From Deltaproteobacteria bacterium (GTDB lineage: Bacteria > Desulfobacterota > Binatia > Binatales > Binataceae), in contig JAJYMR010000119.1 in assembly GCA_021786815.1 (NCBI GenBank), positions 1 to 13,611 of the forward strand: a stretch of 13,611 nt of DNA, in the 5' to 3' direction. Below are positions 1 to 7,293 of the stretch, in pieces (the stretch's first letter is position 1; every line of letters begins with the position of its first letter). The position numbers and the translations under genes were made by a program. The notes beneath the pieces were generated by a model, which saw nothing but the letters and a program-made list of their open reading frames with translations, did no database searches and was not told where the DNA came from.

Positions 1-239
1 TCCGGCAAGTCGAGGTCGCGTCGCCGCGCACGTTTAAGTTCCCCACTCGCGCCAAGCCTTCGGAGCGGCGCCCCAGCACGCTGCAACCGACATCGATCTT
101 TCCGAACGCGTTAGCTCAAGGCCGGCAGGTCACGCCCGGACGACCGCCCGCTAGCGCTTCCCGTGAGCAGTTGACAACTAATGGTGGAACATAGAAAGGT
201 GCGACCGCAGTTCTCGGAGGCGTAAAAGGGGAATCCTCT

Positions 240-839
240 ATGGGCAGCGGTCCGCGTGCAAACCATAAGGGCCGTCCGCGCTCGAGGGGACCGGGAGCGG
301 CTTCGCGTGCTCCGATGCGCGCCCTGGCCGTAGTGCTGATGAGTCTTGTGGCGCTTGGGCTTCCAAGCGCAGTCCGCGCGCAGACGCCGGCTCCGAGCGC
401 GACTCCGGTCCCGGCAAACCCGAATTGGTGTCCGGGAGTTCCGGAAAGTCCGCCGCCTCCCGGATATACCAGTCGGGAATGGGCCGGTGTCTCCGCATGG
501 TGCTCGGCAGACCGCAGCGCATTGTCACTGCCCCAATGGCGTAACCGGATGATTATGTGTGGGCGCCTGTGCGGAGGCGCTCGTGGCGCATGGGGCTCCT
601 TGAAAAATCCCCCTCCTAAGCAAAAATATCTCTCAACCAATAAGCCCCAGGGTCCCATCCCGCTTCCCGGCAGCGGTGAAGGCTACATCCTGCCGCTTGC
701 GCCGACTCCGGCTACGCCCGGGGCGACCTCCACGCCGGGCGCGCCGCAGGGCTCGGCCGATCCGCCGGGCCCGATTGCCTTGCTCCACCGCCCCACCAGG
801 GGCAAAACATCAACCGACTCTACCTATGAATGCGGGTAA
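240..839 (+). CDS. Small secreted Pro-rich, Cys-containing hypothetical protein
   Basis: Not recognised; function unknown. The translation has a hydrophobic stretch at residues 26-47 (starting MRALAVVLMSL, ending AVRA before QT), which looks like a signal peptide cleaved after Ala47. The mature part is low complexity and rich in Pro, Ala and Ser, with five cysteines (64, 88, 107, 111, 198) that could form disulfides outside the cytoplasm. Two starts are possible. ATG 240 has a good SD (AAAAGGGG at 224-231) but gives a 25-residue basic extension before the signal peptide. ATG 315 gives a classical signal peptide but has only a purine tract about 17 nt away. I keep 240 because of the SD. A TTGACA lies at 171-176 but no convincing -10 follows. 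It stands alone; the next gene is convergent. Composition and the secretion signal support a real gene, but a spurious ORF cannot be excluded. Confidence 0.5.
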   Translation: MGSGPRANHKGRPRSRGPGAASRAPMRALAVVLMSLVALGLPSAVRAQTPAPSATPVPANPNWCPGVPESPPPPGYTSREWAGVSAWCSADRSALSLPQWRNRMIMCGRLCGGARGAWGSLKNPPPKQKYLSTNKPQGPIPLPGSGEGYILPLAPTPATPGATSTPGAPQGSADPPGPIALLHRPTRGKTSTDSTYECG

Positions 840-1190
840 GTTGGGGTGCAGGCCAGTACTGACGCGCTTCCACTCGAGAAAGCCACTTTCTCGCGTTCGA
901 CGCCACGCTTCGGTGTGAACTTCCTTCCAGTATCGTTGCGACATATCACGCCTCGAAAGCGCCTAGCAGCATTCATCGAAACCCCTAACCGTTCACCGTA
1001 CGCCCACACTTCACGCCAAAAGGGCCAAAGAAAAAGTATCGGCGAACGCTTCCGACCAAGGCGCCCGCCATCGGAAAAAGCGAGGATTCAGTGAAAACGT
1101 GCAGGAGCGGGAGGTTTTCCCCGGCACCTCAGGGCGGATTGCGGCGAAGCCCTAGCTCCCGCCCAGCCACGAGGCCCCTCCCCTGGTATT
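840..1190. other. Intergenic gap between convergent genes
   Basis: No convincing gene. It holds the hairpin at 875-893 and a nested inverted repeat: outer arms GCGGGAG (1107-1113) and CTCCCGC (1156-1162), inner arms AGGGC (1131-1135) and GCCCT (1149-1153). Read on the minus strand, this structure follows the stop of the 368-aa gene and is followed by a short T run (TTTT), so it may contribute to 3'-end formation. The arms are far apart and the call is weak. Confidence 0.3.
875..893 (+). other. Perfect 8-bp hairpin downstream of the secreted protein gene
   Basis: CGAGAAAG and CTTTCTCG are perfectly complementary around a CCA loop, starting 35 nt after the stop codon of the upstream gene. No T-tract follows on either strand, so it is not a standard intrinsic terminator. 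It could stabilise the mRNA 3' end or be chance. Confidence 0.35.
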
Positions 1191-2297
1191 TTACTTTTTC
1201 GTCTCGCCCTTTTTCGGCGTGTCTTTGGGGGGTGGCGGGGATTCGGGCAGCGAAAGGATGGGGCTCCCCTCCAGCCTAATAAACTGCAAGGTCTCAGAGG
1301 CCTCGCGGATGATCTTCACGCTCTCGTTCACCGCATCCTCTGGCTTGGCGCCTTTCGGCGGCTCGATTCTAACCTCAACGTTATAGCCTCTATCGATCCG
1401 ATTGGCCCAGCGATTTAACGTAATTCGCAAACTGTTTTTCAGTTCGTTTTTTCGGCTGCTGTCCTTTGTTACAAAATACCGGTCCGGCACCTCGACGATC
1501 AGCTTCTCAATTCCGTCGCGCATGAGTTTATTCGCGTGATTCTCGACTCCCTGCAGATCCGCCTTTGAAACGCCCCGCGCTGCAAGCTCAGCGTGGAGTT
1601 GCCGGATTTCGAGAAGGGTTTTGTAAAGCTTTACAATTCGTTCGACCGCGAGAGCGAGAAATGCGGCGACCGAAGGTGCCGTGCGCACGAAAAATGCGAA
1701 GTCGGTTGACGAAATGGATCGAATTTCGAACCCGTCTCGTCTGCCCGTTGCGATCTCTTGAAAATCGCCAAGCATGAGATTGAGCTCGTGCAGTTCGTTG
1801 GCAAGAGGATCAAGCTTATTCTCGACGGCCGCACGCGGGATTACCACGCCAACCTCGGACACGCCGGGCGGCAGTTCGTCGGCGGTAACCCCGATGGACT
1901 TGAAGCCCGCAACGAGTTGATCGACAGTAGGCTTGAGTTGCGCCAGCCTTTGATTGATTTGCTGGATTTCCTGAAGCGCGATGGTTGGCGTGATCTGGTT
2001 CCGAGCGAAAACCTCCACGAGACTCGCATCGAGCGTGTTCCCAAGCAAATCAGCCACGCCGATTTCCTTCAGGATTTGCCTCCATGCCGGGCTGAATGAG
2101 TTGCTGGCCGCGCTCGCCAGAAATGTGTGGAGAGTCGCAAGGCTCTGCGCGACTGTCTGCTGAAAGCTTGCGTTGCCCGGCTGGTTGACTTGATTTTGCA
2201 ACGCGGTGGTAAGCTGTTGCATGAACGGCAGGAACTGGGGACTCGCGAGTTCCTTGCCTAGTTGCAAAAGAACCGCATGCAGTCGTTCCGCATTCAA
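1191..2297 (-). CDS. Hypothetical 368-aa helical cytoplasmic protein
   Basis: I cannot name this family. The 368-residue product has no signal peptide or membrane segment. Residues 1-135 are predicted largely helical and Gln/Leu rich. Around 145-240 there is a conserved-looking core (GVVIPRAAVENKLDPL, then EIRSISSTDF and IVKLYKTLLEIR). Residues 280-310 hold a charged block (SRKNELKNSL, NRIDRGYNVEVRIEPP). The last 15 residues are a Pro/Lys tail (PPPPKDTPKKGETKK). The start is TTG 2297: no in-frame ATG or GTG lies nearby, and a strong SD (AAAGGAGG) sits 11 nt upstream. The nearby ATG at 2293 is out of frame. The even amino-acid composition, length and SD argue for a real gene. It has no operon partner, so context gives no functional hint. 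Confidence 0.8.
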   Translation of the reverse strand: MNAERLHAVLLQLGKELASPQFLPFMQQLTTALQNQVNQPGNASFQQTVAQSLATLHTFLASAASNSFSPAWRQILKEIGVADLLGNTLDASLVEVFARNQITPTIALQEIQQINQRLAQLKPTVDQLVAGFKSIGVTADELPPGVSEVGVVIPRAAVENKLDPLANELHELNLMLGDFQEIATGRRDGFEIRSISSTDFAFFVRTAPSVAAFLALAVERIVKLYKTLLEIRQLHAELAARGVSKADLQGVENHANKLMRDGIEKLIVEVPDRYFVTKDSSRKNELKNSLRITLNRWANRIDRGYNVEVRIEPPKGAKPEDAVNESVKIIREASETLQFIRLEGSPILSLPESPPPPKDTPKKGETKK

Positions 2298-2308
2298 ATT
2301 GATTTTTC

Positions 2309-2316
2309 CCTCCTTT
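2309..2316 (-). promoter_or_regulatory. Strong Shine-Dalgarno fixing a TTG start
   Basis: AAAGGAGG on the minus strand, 11 nt before TTG 2297. It decides the start of the 368-aa protein, which otherwise has no ATG or GTG near its N-terminus. Confidence 0.7.
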
Positions 2317-2786
2317 GGCCTTGAGTGAGCGGCGGCTGGGGATCAAGGCCTACACTGCCGAGACCTAAGGGCCGCTCGACGATCGGCACCAGCACGGGCT
2401 GCAATATTGTGGACCTATACTCGTAGTTAACGGCACGCCGCAACCCTTGTAGCGATAGGAGCGGGGCGCGTCTTTGGAAGTCTCAGCGTCTTCGAGCGTT
2501 GCCGGTAGGCTTTCCGGCCGCGACTTCGGTTCTCTTCAGTCAGCGGTGTGGGCAGGCGTTCGGCTTCCACACCTTTCGCGTTTGCTTTTGCTCGCCTGCG
2601 TCCATTCAGTTGCTGGGCAACGCTTTTCACGACCGGCCACAGAAGACCCGCCCAGCGAGTCGAGGCGTCCGCCAGAAACCCAGCCGCAAGGGAAGGCATC
2701 AAGCGGCAGATTCCCTCGCGAGTTTCGAAGAAATCGGCCTTTCGAAAGATGCGGGTGCGAAGCAAACCGAGGACGTATTCGTGCAG
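2317..2786. other. Intergenic region between pckG terminator and the 368-aa gene
   Basis: About 470 bases with no gene I can support. Open frames exist on both strands, but their translations are Arg/Ser/Pro-rich shadows typical of GC-rich non-coding DNA. One minus-strand stretch (about 2427-2699, beginning MPSLAAGFLADASTRW) has a hydrophobic or amphipathic look but no SD and a basic low-complexity tail. The promoter of the 368-aa gene is presumably here; an AT-richer patch near 2400-2430 is the likeliest place. Confidence 0.5.
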
Positions 2787-2816
2787 AAAAAAGCGGCGGG
2801 CAAGATTGCCCGCCGC
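2787..2816 (-). terminator. Intrinsic terminator of pckG
   Basis: On the minus strand a perfect 11-bp GC-rich stem (GCGGCGGGCAA / TTGCCCGCCGC, with the central TC and closing bases as loop) is followed at once by six T residues (plus-strand A run 2787-2792). It lies 44 nt past the pckG stop, so it is a textbook rho-independent terminator. Confidence 0.92.
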
Positions 2817-2860
2817 GAGCGTTTCAGATGATTGCGGCGTGGGCGCCGCGCGCGTGAGTC

Positions 2861-4675
2861 TCAGGCCTGCGCGTGACGCCGGGCGCCGTTGCCGTTCAGC
2901 GCGTCGAGCATCTCGGCGTGCCTGTGACGAAGTTCTTCGGGAACCGTGCTGCCGATCTGAGTGAAGAATTCGCCCGCCGAATGAAGCTCGGCGTTCCATT
3001 CCTTGGGGTTGACCGCGAGCGCTTCTCGCAGGTGCTCAGGGCTGACGTGCAGTCCTGTGAGGTCGAGGTCCTCGGGCCGAGGCACCCGGCCGACCGGTGT
3101 GTCGAGCGCGTTCGCCTTTCCGTCAATCCTATCGAGCATCCATTTGAGCACGCGCAGGTTCTCGCCGTAACCGGGCCACAGGAAATGGCCTTTTTCGTTT
3201 TTCCTGAACCAGTTGACCATGAAGATGCGCGGCGGCTTCTTGATCGCCGAGCGCATCTTAAGCCAGTGCGCCCAGTAGTCGCCCATGTTGTAGCCGCAGA
3301 ACGGCAGCATCGCCATCGGGTCGCGCCGCACCACGCCGACCGCGCCTGTAGCTGCGGCCGTCGTCTCCGAGCCCATCGTCGCGCCCATGTACACGCCGTG
3401 CGTCCAATCGTACGACTCGAGCACGAGCGGCATCGTGGTCGCGCGCCGTCCGCCGAAGATAATCACTGAAATCGGGACGCCGTTGCGGTTGTCGGCCTCG
3501 GGCGACAGCACCGGGTTGTTCTTCATCGGGGTGGTGAAACGGCTGTTCGGATGCGCCGCTTTCTGCCCGCTTTTCGGATCCCACGAACGGCCCTGCCAGT
3601 CGAGCATCCCGTCCGCCGGATCGACGTCCATCCCTTCCCACCACACGTCGCCGTCGGGCGCCATCGCGACGTTGGTGAAGATCGAGTCGTGCTCCAGCAT
3701 CCGCATCGCGTTCAGGTTTGAGCGGGCGCTCGTTCCGGGAGCGACGCCGAAATATCCCGCCTCGGGATTGATTGCCCACAGCCGTCCGTCGGGTCCCACG
3801 CGCAGCCAGGCGATATCATCGCCGACCGTGAACACGCGCCATCCCTTCTCGAGCATCGAGGGCGGCGGCGTAAGCATCGCGAGATTCGTCTTGCCGCAGG
3901 CGCTCGGAAACGCCGCGGCCACGTAAGTAGTCTCGCCCTTGGGATTCTGGATGCCCACGATGAGCATGTGCTCGGCGAGCCATCCCTCGGTCCGTCCAGC
4001 CCAGCTGGCGATTCTGAGCGCGAAGCACTTTTTGCTCAAAAGCGCGTTGCCGCCGTATCCGCTTCCGACCGACCACACGGTGTTGTCCTGCGGGAAATGG
4101 CAGATAAGCTTGCGTTCGGGATCGAGATCGAGGGTGCAATGAAGCCCGCGGCCAAAATCGTCCGAGTCGTCGAGCATCTCGAGCGCGGCCTTGCCCATCC
4201 GGGTCATGATCCGCATGTTGAGCGCGACGTAAACGCTGTCCGTGAGTTCCACGCCGACCTTGGCGAAGTGCGAGCCGACCGGGCCGAGCACGTACGGTAT
4301 AACGTACATCGTGCGCCCGCGCATCGAGCCCTTGAGCCATCCGCGCAGCTTGCCGTACGCCTCGTCCGGCGCCATCCAGTTGTTGGTCGGTCCGGCTTCA
4401 TCTTTTGTCGGCGTGCAGATGAAGGTGAGCTGTTCGGTGCGGGCGACGTCGTTGGGGTTGGATCGATGCAGGTAGCATCCGGGGCGCTTTTCCTGGTTGA
4501 GCTTGATAAGCGTGCCCGCTGCCAGCGCCTCGCGCGTAAGCCGCTCGTTTTCCTCTTCGGAGCCGTCACACCATACGATTCGATCCGGCTGGGTCAGGCG
4601 TGCGGCTTCGGTTACCCAATCGGCTAGCGCTCGGCTTTTCGTCATCGTGTTGGCTTCCGAAGAATTGGGCGTCAC
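2861..4675 (-). CDS. pckG: Phosphoenolpyruvate carboxykinase (GTP)
   Basis: Converts oxaloacetate plus GTP to phosphoenolpyruvate, GDP and CO2 (EC 4.1.1.32), the cytoplasmic entry step to gluconeogenesis. At 604 residues it has the usual length of GTP-type enzymes. Hallmarks include the P-loop FPSACGKTNLAM (256-267) with the reactive Cys260 and Lys262. Predicted Mn2+ ligands sit in GNALLSKKC (209-217), AEHM (His236) and VGDDIAW (Asp286). The GTP-class block FGGRRATTMPLV and the guanine-binding region ending GHFLWPGYGEN are also present. ATP-type PEPCK lacks this arrangement. GTG 4675 is preceded by GGAG at 8 nt spacing; ATG 4645 (residue 11) is an alternative with weaker GGAAG. It is monocistronic, with its own terminator and a separate terminator upstream closing the next operon. 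Every key residue I checked is present. Confidence 0.98.
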   Translation of the reverse strand: MTPNSSEANTMTKSRALADWVTEAARLTQPDRIVWCDGSEEENERLTREALAAGTLIKLNQEKRPGCYLHRSNPNDVARTEQLTFICTPTKDEAGPTNNWMAPDEAYGKLRGWLKGSMRGRTMYVIPYVLGPVGSHFAKVGVELTDSVYVALNMRIMTRMGKAALEMLDDSDDFGRGLHCTLDLDPERKLICHFPQDNTVWSVGSGYGGNALLSKKCFALRIASWAGRTEGWLAEHMLIVGIQNPKGETTYVAAAFPSACGKTNLAMLTPPPSMLEKGWRVFTVGDDIAWLRVGPDGRLWAINPEAGYFGVAPGTSARSNLNAMRMLEHDSIFTNVAMAPDGDVWWEGMDVDPADGMLDWQGRSWDPKSGQKAAHPNSRFTTPMKNNPVLSPEADNRNGVPISVIIFGGRRATTMPLVLESYDWTHGVYMGATMGSETTAAATGAVGVVRRDPMAMLPFCGYNMGDYWAHWLKMRSAIKKPPRIFMVNWFRKNEKGHFLWPGYGENLRVLKWMLDRIDGKANALDTPVGRVPRPEDLDLTGLHVSPEHLREALAVNPKEWNAELHSAGEFFTQIGSTVPEELRHRHAEMLDALNGNGARRHAQA

Positions 4676-4761
4676 TTCAAAATCTCCGTTCCCTCGCGTT
4701 CGATCACCCGTGCGGCGGCGCGGCTACTGAGTTGAAACCAAAGGGTTAAAACAGCTAACAG

Positions 4762-4791
4762 ACCATATCACGTACATTAGGTCGAGGCCAA
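4762..4791 (-). promoter_or_regulatory. Candidate sigma-70 promoter of pckG
   Basis: On the minus strand TTGGCC (4791-4786) and TATGGT (4767-4762) are separated by 18 bp, in an AT-richer island between the upstream operon's terminator and pckG. Each box is a partial match only. It would give a leader of about 80 nt. Confidence 0.3.
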
Positions 4792-4875
4792 AAGCAATTG
4801 ACGCGGCATAAGAACAGCTTCAGTCAGGCCGATGCGGCCGGCGGAGCGTAGCCAGCGGTTTCATCAGCGCGACGG

Positions 4876-4905
4876 AAAACAAAAGGGCGTCGAATCACGA
4901 CGCCC
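4876..4905 (-). terminator. Intrinsic terminator of the ferritin-like operon
   Basis: On the minus strand, GGGCGTCG and CGACGCCC form a perfect 8-bp stem with a 5-nt loop, followed by TTTTGTTTT (plus-strand 4876-4884). It begins 24 nt after the stop of the last operon gene and separates the operon from pckG. Confidence 0.9.
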
Positions 4906-4929
4906 CCTTATGGACGACGCGCCAACTGC

Positions 4930-5697
4930 TCAGTACGCGGCGCTCTTGCGCGACGACGCGATAAGCCGTTCGATCTCCTCTTCGGTGAAACCCGCGAGCA
5001 GCCGTGCTTCGCGCGCGATCGTGAGCAGCGTCCCGTTGTCGTTGGTCACGTCTTCGCGTGCGCGCCGCCCGCCGCGGAAATTGAAGACCTCATCGACCGA
5101 TTCCTGGAACTCCTGCGCACGCCTGAGCCGTTCGGGGTCGCCCTCAGTCAGCTTGCGCATCCATTTCGACCCCATCCGGACGTGGGTGATCTCGTCTGCA
5201 AGCACGTAATCCACGGCGCGCTCGATAACCTCGTCGCCGTTTCGCTGTGCGATCCGGATAAGCTGCTCGAAGACGTCGCAGGCAAGTCCTTCGAGTCCGC
5301 GGTTGATTCCGGCGACGCGCGCAGCCGGGTCGTCGGCCTGGGCGCATCGCCAGAGAATTTCCGACTCGATGTAATCGCCGAGATGTCCGCCCATGTATTC
5401 GAGCAGGCGATGGAAAATTTCCGTGTGGCGCGATTCGTCCCACACCTGGCGCGCCATGTCGAGCTGGAACTCCCACGGCGCGTCGGGAAAATCGAACAGC
5501 GTGCGTCCCGCCGCCTCCATCGCCTGGATTTCTCCCGTCAGGATACCGTGAAGACGGGCACGCAGCGCTTCCTCGTCGAAGGGAAGCTCGCGTCGGTCGA
5601 GGTTCTGCTCGTCACGGATATCGCGTACCTGCCGCGAGCGCATCACGACCATGTGTTCCGGGCGGGCGAGCCGGTCAACCGGGATGAACTTTTGCAT
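4930..5697 (-). CDS. Ferritin-like (DUF455/MiaE-like) putative diiron protein B
   Basis: A 255-residue protein with the four-helix carboxylate-bridged diiron pattern of the DUF455 group of the ferritin-like superfamily. Predicted ligands are Glu56 (GEIQAMEAAG), Glu88 and His91 (DESRH), Glu136 (RGLEGLA), and Glu169 and His172 (ADEITH). Known relatives include the tRNA hydroxylase MiaE, but most DUF455 members are uncharacterised, so only an oxygen- or metal-handling role can be inferred. After the bundle, a C-terminal segment (TIAREARLLAGF, 226-237) and a final SAAY are shared with protein A. ATG 5697 has GGGAGG at 9 nt spacing; the open frame continues upstream but only into the neighbouring gene. 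It is the last operon gene, 20 nt after protein A, and is followed by a terminator. It shares a nearly identical DNA block with protein A. Confidence 0.85.
   Translation of the reverse strand: MQKFIPVDRLARPEHMVVMRSRQVRDIRDEQNLDRRELPFDEEALRARLHGILTGEIQAMEAAGRTLFDFPDAPWEFQLDMARQVWDESRHTEIFHRLLEYMGGHLGDYIESEILWRCAQADDPAARVAGINRGLEGLACDVFEQLIRIAQRNGDEVIERAVDYVLADEITHVRMGSKWMRKLTEGDPERLRRAQEFQESVDEVFNFRGGRRAREDVTNDNGTLLTIAREARLLAGFTEEEIERLIASSRKSAAY
5425..5526 (-). repeat. Internal DNA repeat, copy B (102 nt, one mismatch to copy A)
   Basis: This stretch matches 6243-6344 at every base except one (C5443 versus G6261), including an uninterrupted 83-nt identity (5444-5526 = 6262-6344). It codes for the same peptide in both paralogues, from QAMEAAG to DESRH, covering helix 1-2 metal ligands. 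Confidence 0.9.
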
Positions 5698-5717
5698 GGT
5701 TCCGTGCCTCCCTTTGC

Positions 5718-6518
5718 TCAGTAAGCGGCGCTGCGCGACGCGGCCTTGACGAGGCGCTCGATCTCTTCCTCGTTGAAACCGGCGAGCAGCCGCGCTTCGC
5801 GCGCGATCGTCAGCGTCGAGTCGAACTCGATTTCCTTGTCGCCGAGCTTCTGATGAACCTGCGCGGCTTCCTCCTGCGTGGTGCGTCCGCCGCTGAAATT
5901 GAACAGGTTGTCGATGTTCTCCTGGAACTGCTGCGCGCGCTTTAGCCGTTCGGGATCGCCCTCGGTCAGCTTGCGCATCCACTTCGAGCCCATCCGGACG
6001 TGGGTGATCTCGTCGGCGAGCACGTAATCGACGGCGCGCTCGATAACCGGGTCGCCCATCTTCTGCGCGAGCCGGATAAGCTGTTCGAAGACGTCGCAGG
6101 CAAGTCCTTCAAGGCCGCGATTTATCCCCGCGACACGGCAGGCCGGATCGTCGACCTGCGTGCACGACCACAGGACCTCGCTTTCCGGGAACTCGCCCAG
6201 GTACGAGCCCACGTATTCGAGCAGCTTCATGTAGATTTCAGCGTGGCGCGATTCGTCCCAGACCTGGCGCGCCATGTCGAGCTGGAACTCCCACGGCGCG
6301 TCGGGAAAATCGAACAGCGTGCGTCCCGCCGCCTCCATCGCCTGCATCTCGCCGGCGCAGATTCCATGAAGGCGGGCCCTGAGGAAATCCTCCTCGTACG
6401 GCATCGCGTTGAACGGCGTGAGCCCCTGGTCAACACGCGCCTGGCGCATCCGGTCGAGCGAAACCAGGATGTAGTTTTCGGGTCTTGCCAGCTTGTCCAC
6501 GGGAAGGAATCTCTGCAT
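5718..6518 (-). CDS. Ferritin-like (DUF455/MiaE-like) putative diiron protein A
   Basis: A 266-residue paralogue of protein B with the same start (MQ-F-PVDKLARPE pattern), core and C-terminus. Predicted metal ligands are Glu57 (GEMQAMEAAG), Glu89 and His92 (DESRH), Glu137 (RGLEGLA), and Glu170 and His173 (ADEITH). This is a complete set for a diiron site in the ferritin-like fold. It is longer than B by a Gln/Glu-rich insert near residues 214-232. No signal peptide or membrane segment is visible, so it is probably cytoplasmic. ATG 6518 has AGGAG at 9 nt spacing, 12 nt after the NTF2-like B stop. Function is unknown; hydroxylation or N-oxidation of a small molecule or RNA base, or metal storage, are possible. 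Close pairing with B suggests a hetero-oligomer or a recent duplication with divergence. Confidence 0.86.
   Translation of the reverse strand: MQRFLPVDKLARPENYILVSLDRMRQARVDQGLTPFNAMPYEEDFLRARLHGICAGEMQAMEAAGRTLFDFPDAPWEFQLDMARQVWDESRHAEIYMKLLEYVGSYLGEFPESEVLWSCTQVDDPACRVAGINRGLEGLACDVFEQLIRLAQKMGDPVIERAVDYVLADEITHVRMGSKWMRKLTEGDPERLKRAQQFQENIDNLFNFSGGRTTQEEAAQVHQKLGDKEIEFDSTLTIAREARLLAGFNEEEIERLVKAASRSAAY
6243..6344 (-). repeat. Internal DNA repeat, copy A (102 nt, one mismatch to copy B)
   Basis: Partner of 5425-5526. Other conserved parts of the two genes, for example around the ADEITH motif, carry several synonymous differences, so the perfect identity here is local. Confidence 0.9.
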
Positions 6519-6530
6519 GGCGGCGTTCTC

Positions 6531-6920
6531 CTACCTGGTCCACGCCGAGCGGGCGTCGGTCAGGTTCATGGTCTCCCAGATTTTCCATCGGCCGTCGTGC
6601 TCGCCGAGCCGTAGCTGGACGAGAAACGGTTTTGCCCCGGAAGCCTTCAATTCGGCCTTGATCCAGTAGTGCCTGTTGGTCCGGGCTGAGGCAACGATCC
6701 GGTTTTCATTGTACGGTCCGGCCTGCCGGACGGCCTCGGCGAGGCGGCTGACTTCGTCGCGGGTCTGCTCGACCGTCATCGCGCAAAGCCCGTCGGCGTC
6801 TGCCTCGGCGAGCAACTGAAGGAAACGATTCGCCGCTTCGAGCATCTCGGGCGGGGTCGCGGTGCGCTCGGCGATCGGCTGCGGCCCCATCACGTTTTTG
6901 CGAAATCCAAGGTCAGGCAT
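6531..6920 (-). CDS. NTF2-like (SnoaL-type fold) small protein B
   Basis: A 129-residue protein with the outline of an NTF2-like alpha+beta barrel. It has a helical N-terminal half (PPEMLEAANRFLQLLAEADADG, about 23-44), then beta strands 74-127 ending in DGRWKIWETMNLTDARSAW. That ending matches the neighbouring gene (DGKWRIAEIEDLSGKRSPW), so the two are paralogues. NTF2-like proteins act as isomerases, cyclases, dehydratases, small subunits of ring-hydroxylating oxygenases, or plain binding proteins; no specific chemistry can be assigned. I chose ATG 6920, which has GGAG at 7-8 nt spacing and overlaps the upstream stop by 8 nt; a further-upstream start (6944) would overlap more and lacks such an SD. 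The fold call rests on pattern only. Confidence 0.72.
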   Translation of the reverse strand: MPDLGFRKNVMGPQPIAERTATPPEMLEAANRFLQLLAEADADGLCAMTVEQTRDEVSRLAEAVRQAGPYNENRIVASARTNRHYWIKAELKASGAKPFLVQLRLGEHDGRWKIWETMNLTDARSAWTR

Positions 6921-7293
6921 CGCGATTCTCCGGGCGCGGCGCACCGATGGGCGGAATATCGCTCCACGGCGAACGCTTGCCGCTCAGGTCCTCAATTTCG
7001 GCGATACGCCATTTGCCGTCTTCCTCGCGCCTCCATCGAATGAGCATCAAAAGCATTCGCTTGCCCGACGTGAAGCGGATTTTCGATACGAACTGGAAGC
7101 CTATCCTTGCGCGCCCGAGTTCGATGAAGTCGGCGGACGAGCCGATACGCTCGGCGGAGAAGACGCGGCGATGCGCCGTCAGGACGCCGGACGTTGCGAA
7201 CGCTTCGGCGGCTTCGAAGTCGCTCGCACACACGGCGCGCGCGTGCGCCGCAATCGCGTCGTCCAATTCGGGAAACTTTTCCGGTTCCTTCAT
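6913..7293 (-). CDS. NTF2-like (SnoaL-type fold) small protein A
   Basis: A 126-residue protein. The N-terminal helices (FPELDDAIAAHARAVCASDF, 7-26) are followed by strands (IGFQFVSKIRF, RMLLMLIRW) and the end motif DGKWRIAEIEDLSGKRSPW (92-110), as in NTF2-like domains where a 'GkWrI' strand is typical. The last 15 residues are a Pro-rich tail. ATG 7293 shares its A with the TGA of the upstream ferritin-like gene, a stop-start fusion that implies translational coupling; the SD is weak, which fits coupling. The 3' end overlaps NTF2-like B. The operon position next to ferritin-like proteins suggests a binding or accessory role in the same reaction, which is inference. Confidence 0.75.
   Translation of the reverse strand: MKEPEKFPELDDAIAAHARAVCASDFEAAEAFATSGVLTAHRRVFSAERIGSSADFIELGRARIGFQFVSKIRFTSGKRMLLMLIRWRREEDGKWRIAEIEDLSGKRSPWSDIPPIGAPRPENRDA

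Noticed and set aside
171..197. TTGACA followed by TAGAAA as a promoter for the secreted-protein gene
   Set aside because: Spacing is only 15 bp and the -10 matches four of six; too weak to list as a feature.
2474..2964. Three overlapping plus-strand open frames opposite the pckG end
   Set aside because: Mutually overlapping, Arg/Ser/Pro-rich, cross the terminator hairpin, and show no family motif.
2427..2999. Minus-strand open frame overlapping the pckG 3' end
   Set aside because: It runs through the pckG coding region in another frame and across the pckG terminator; composition is Arg/Ala-rich shadow type, with no SD.
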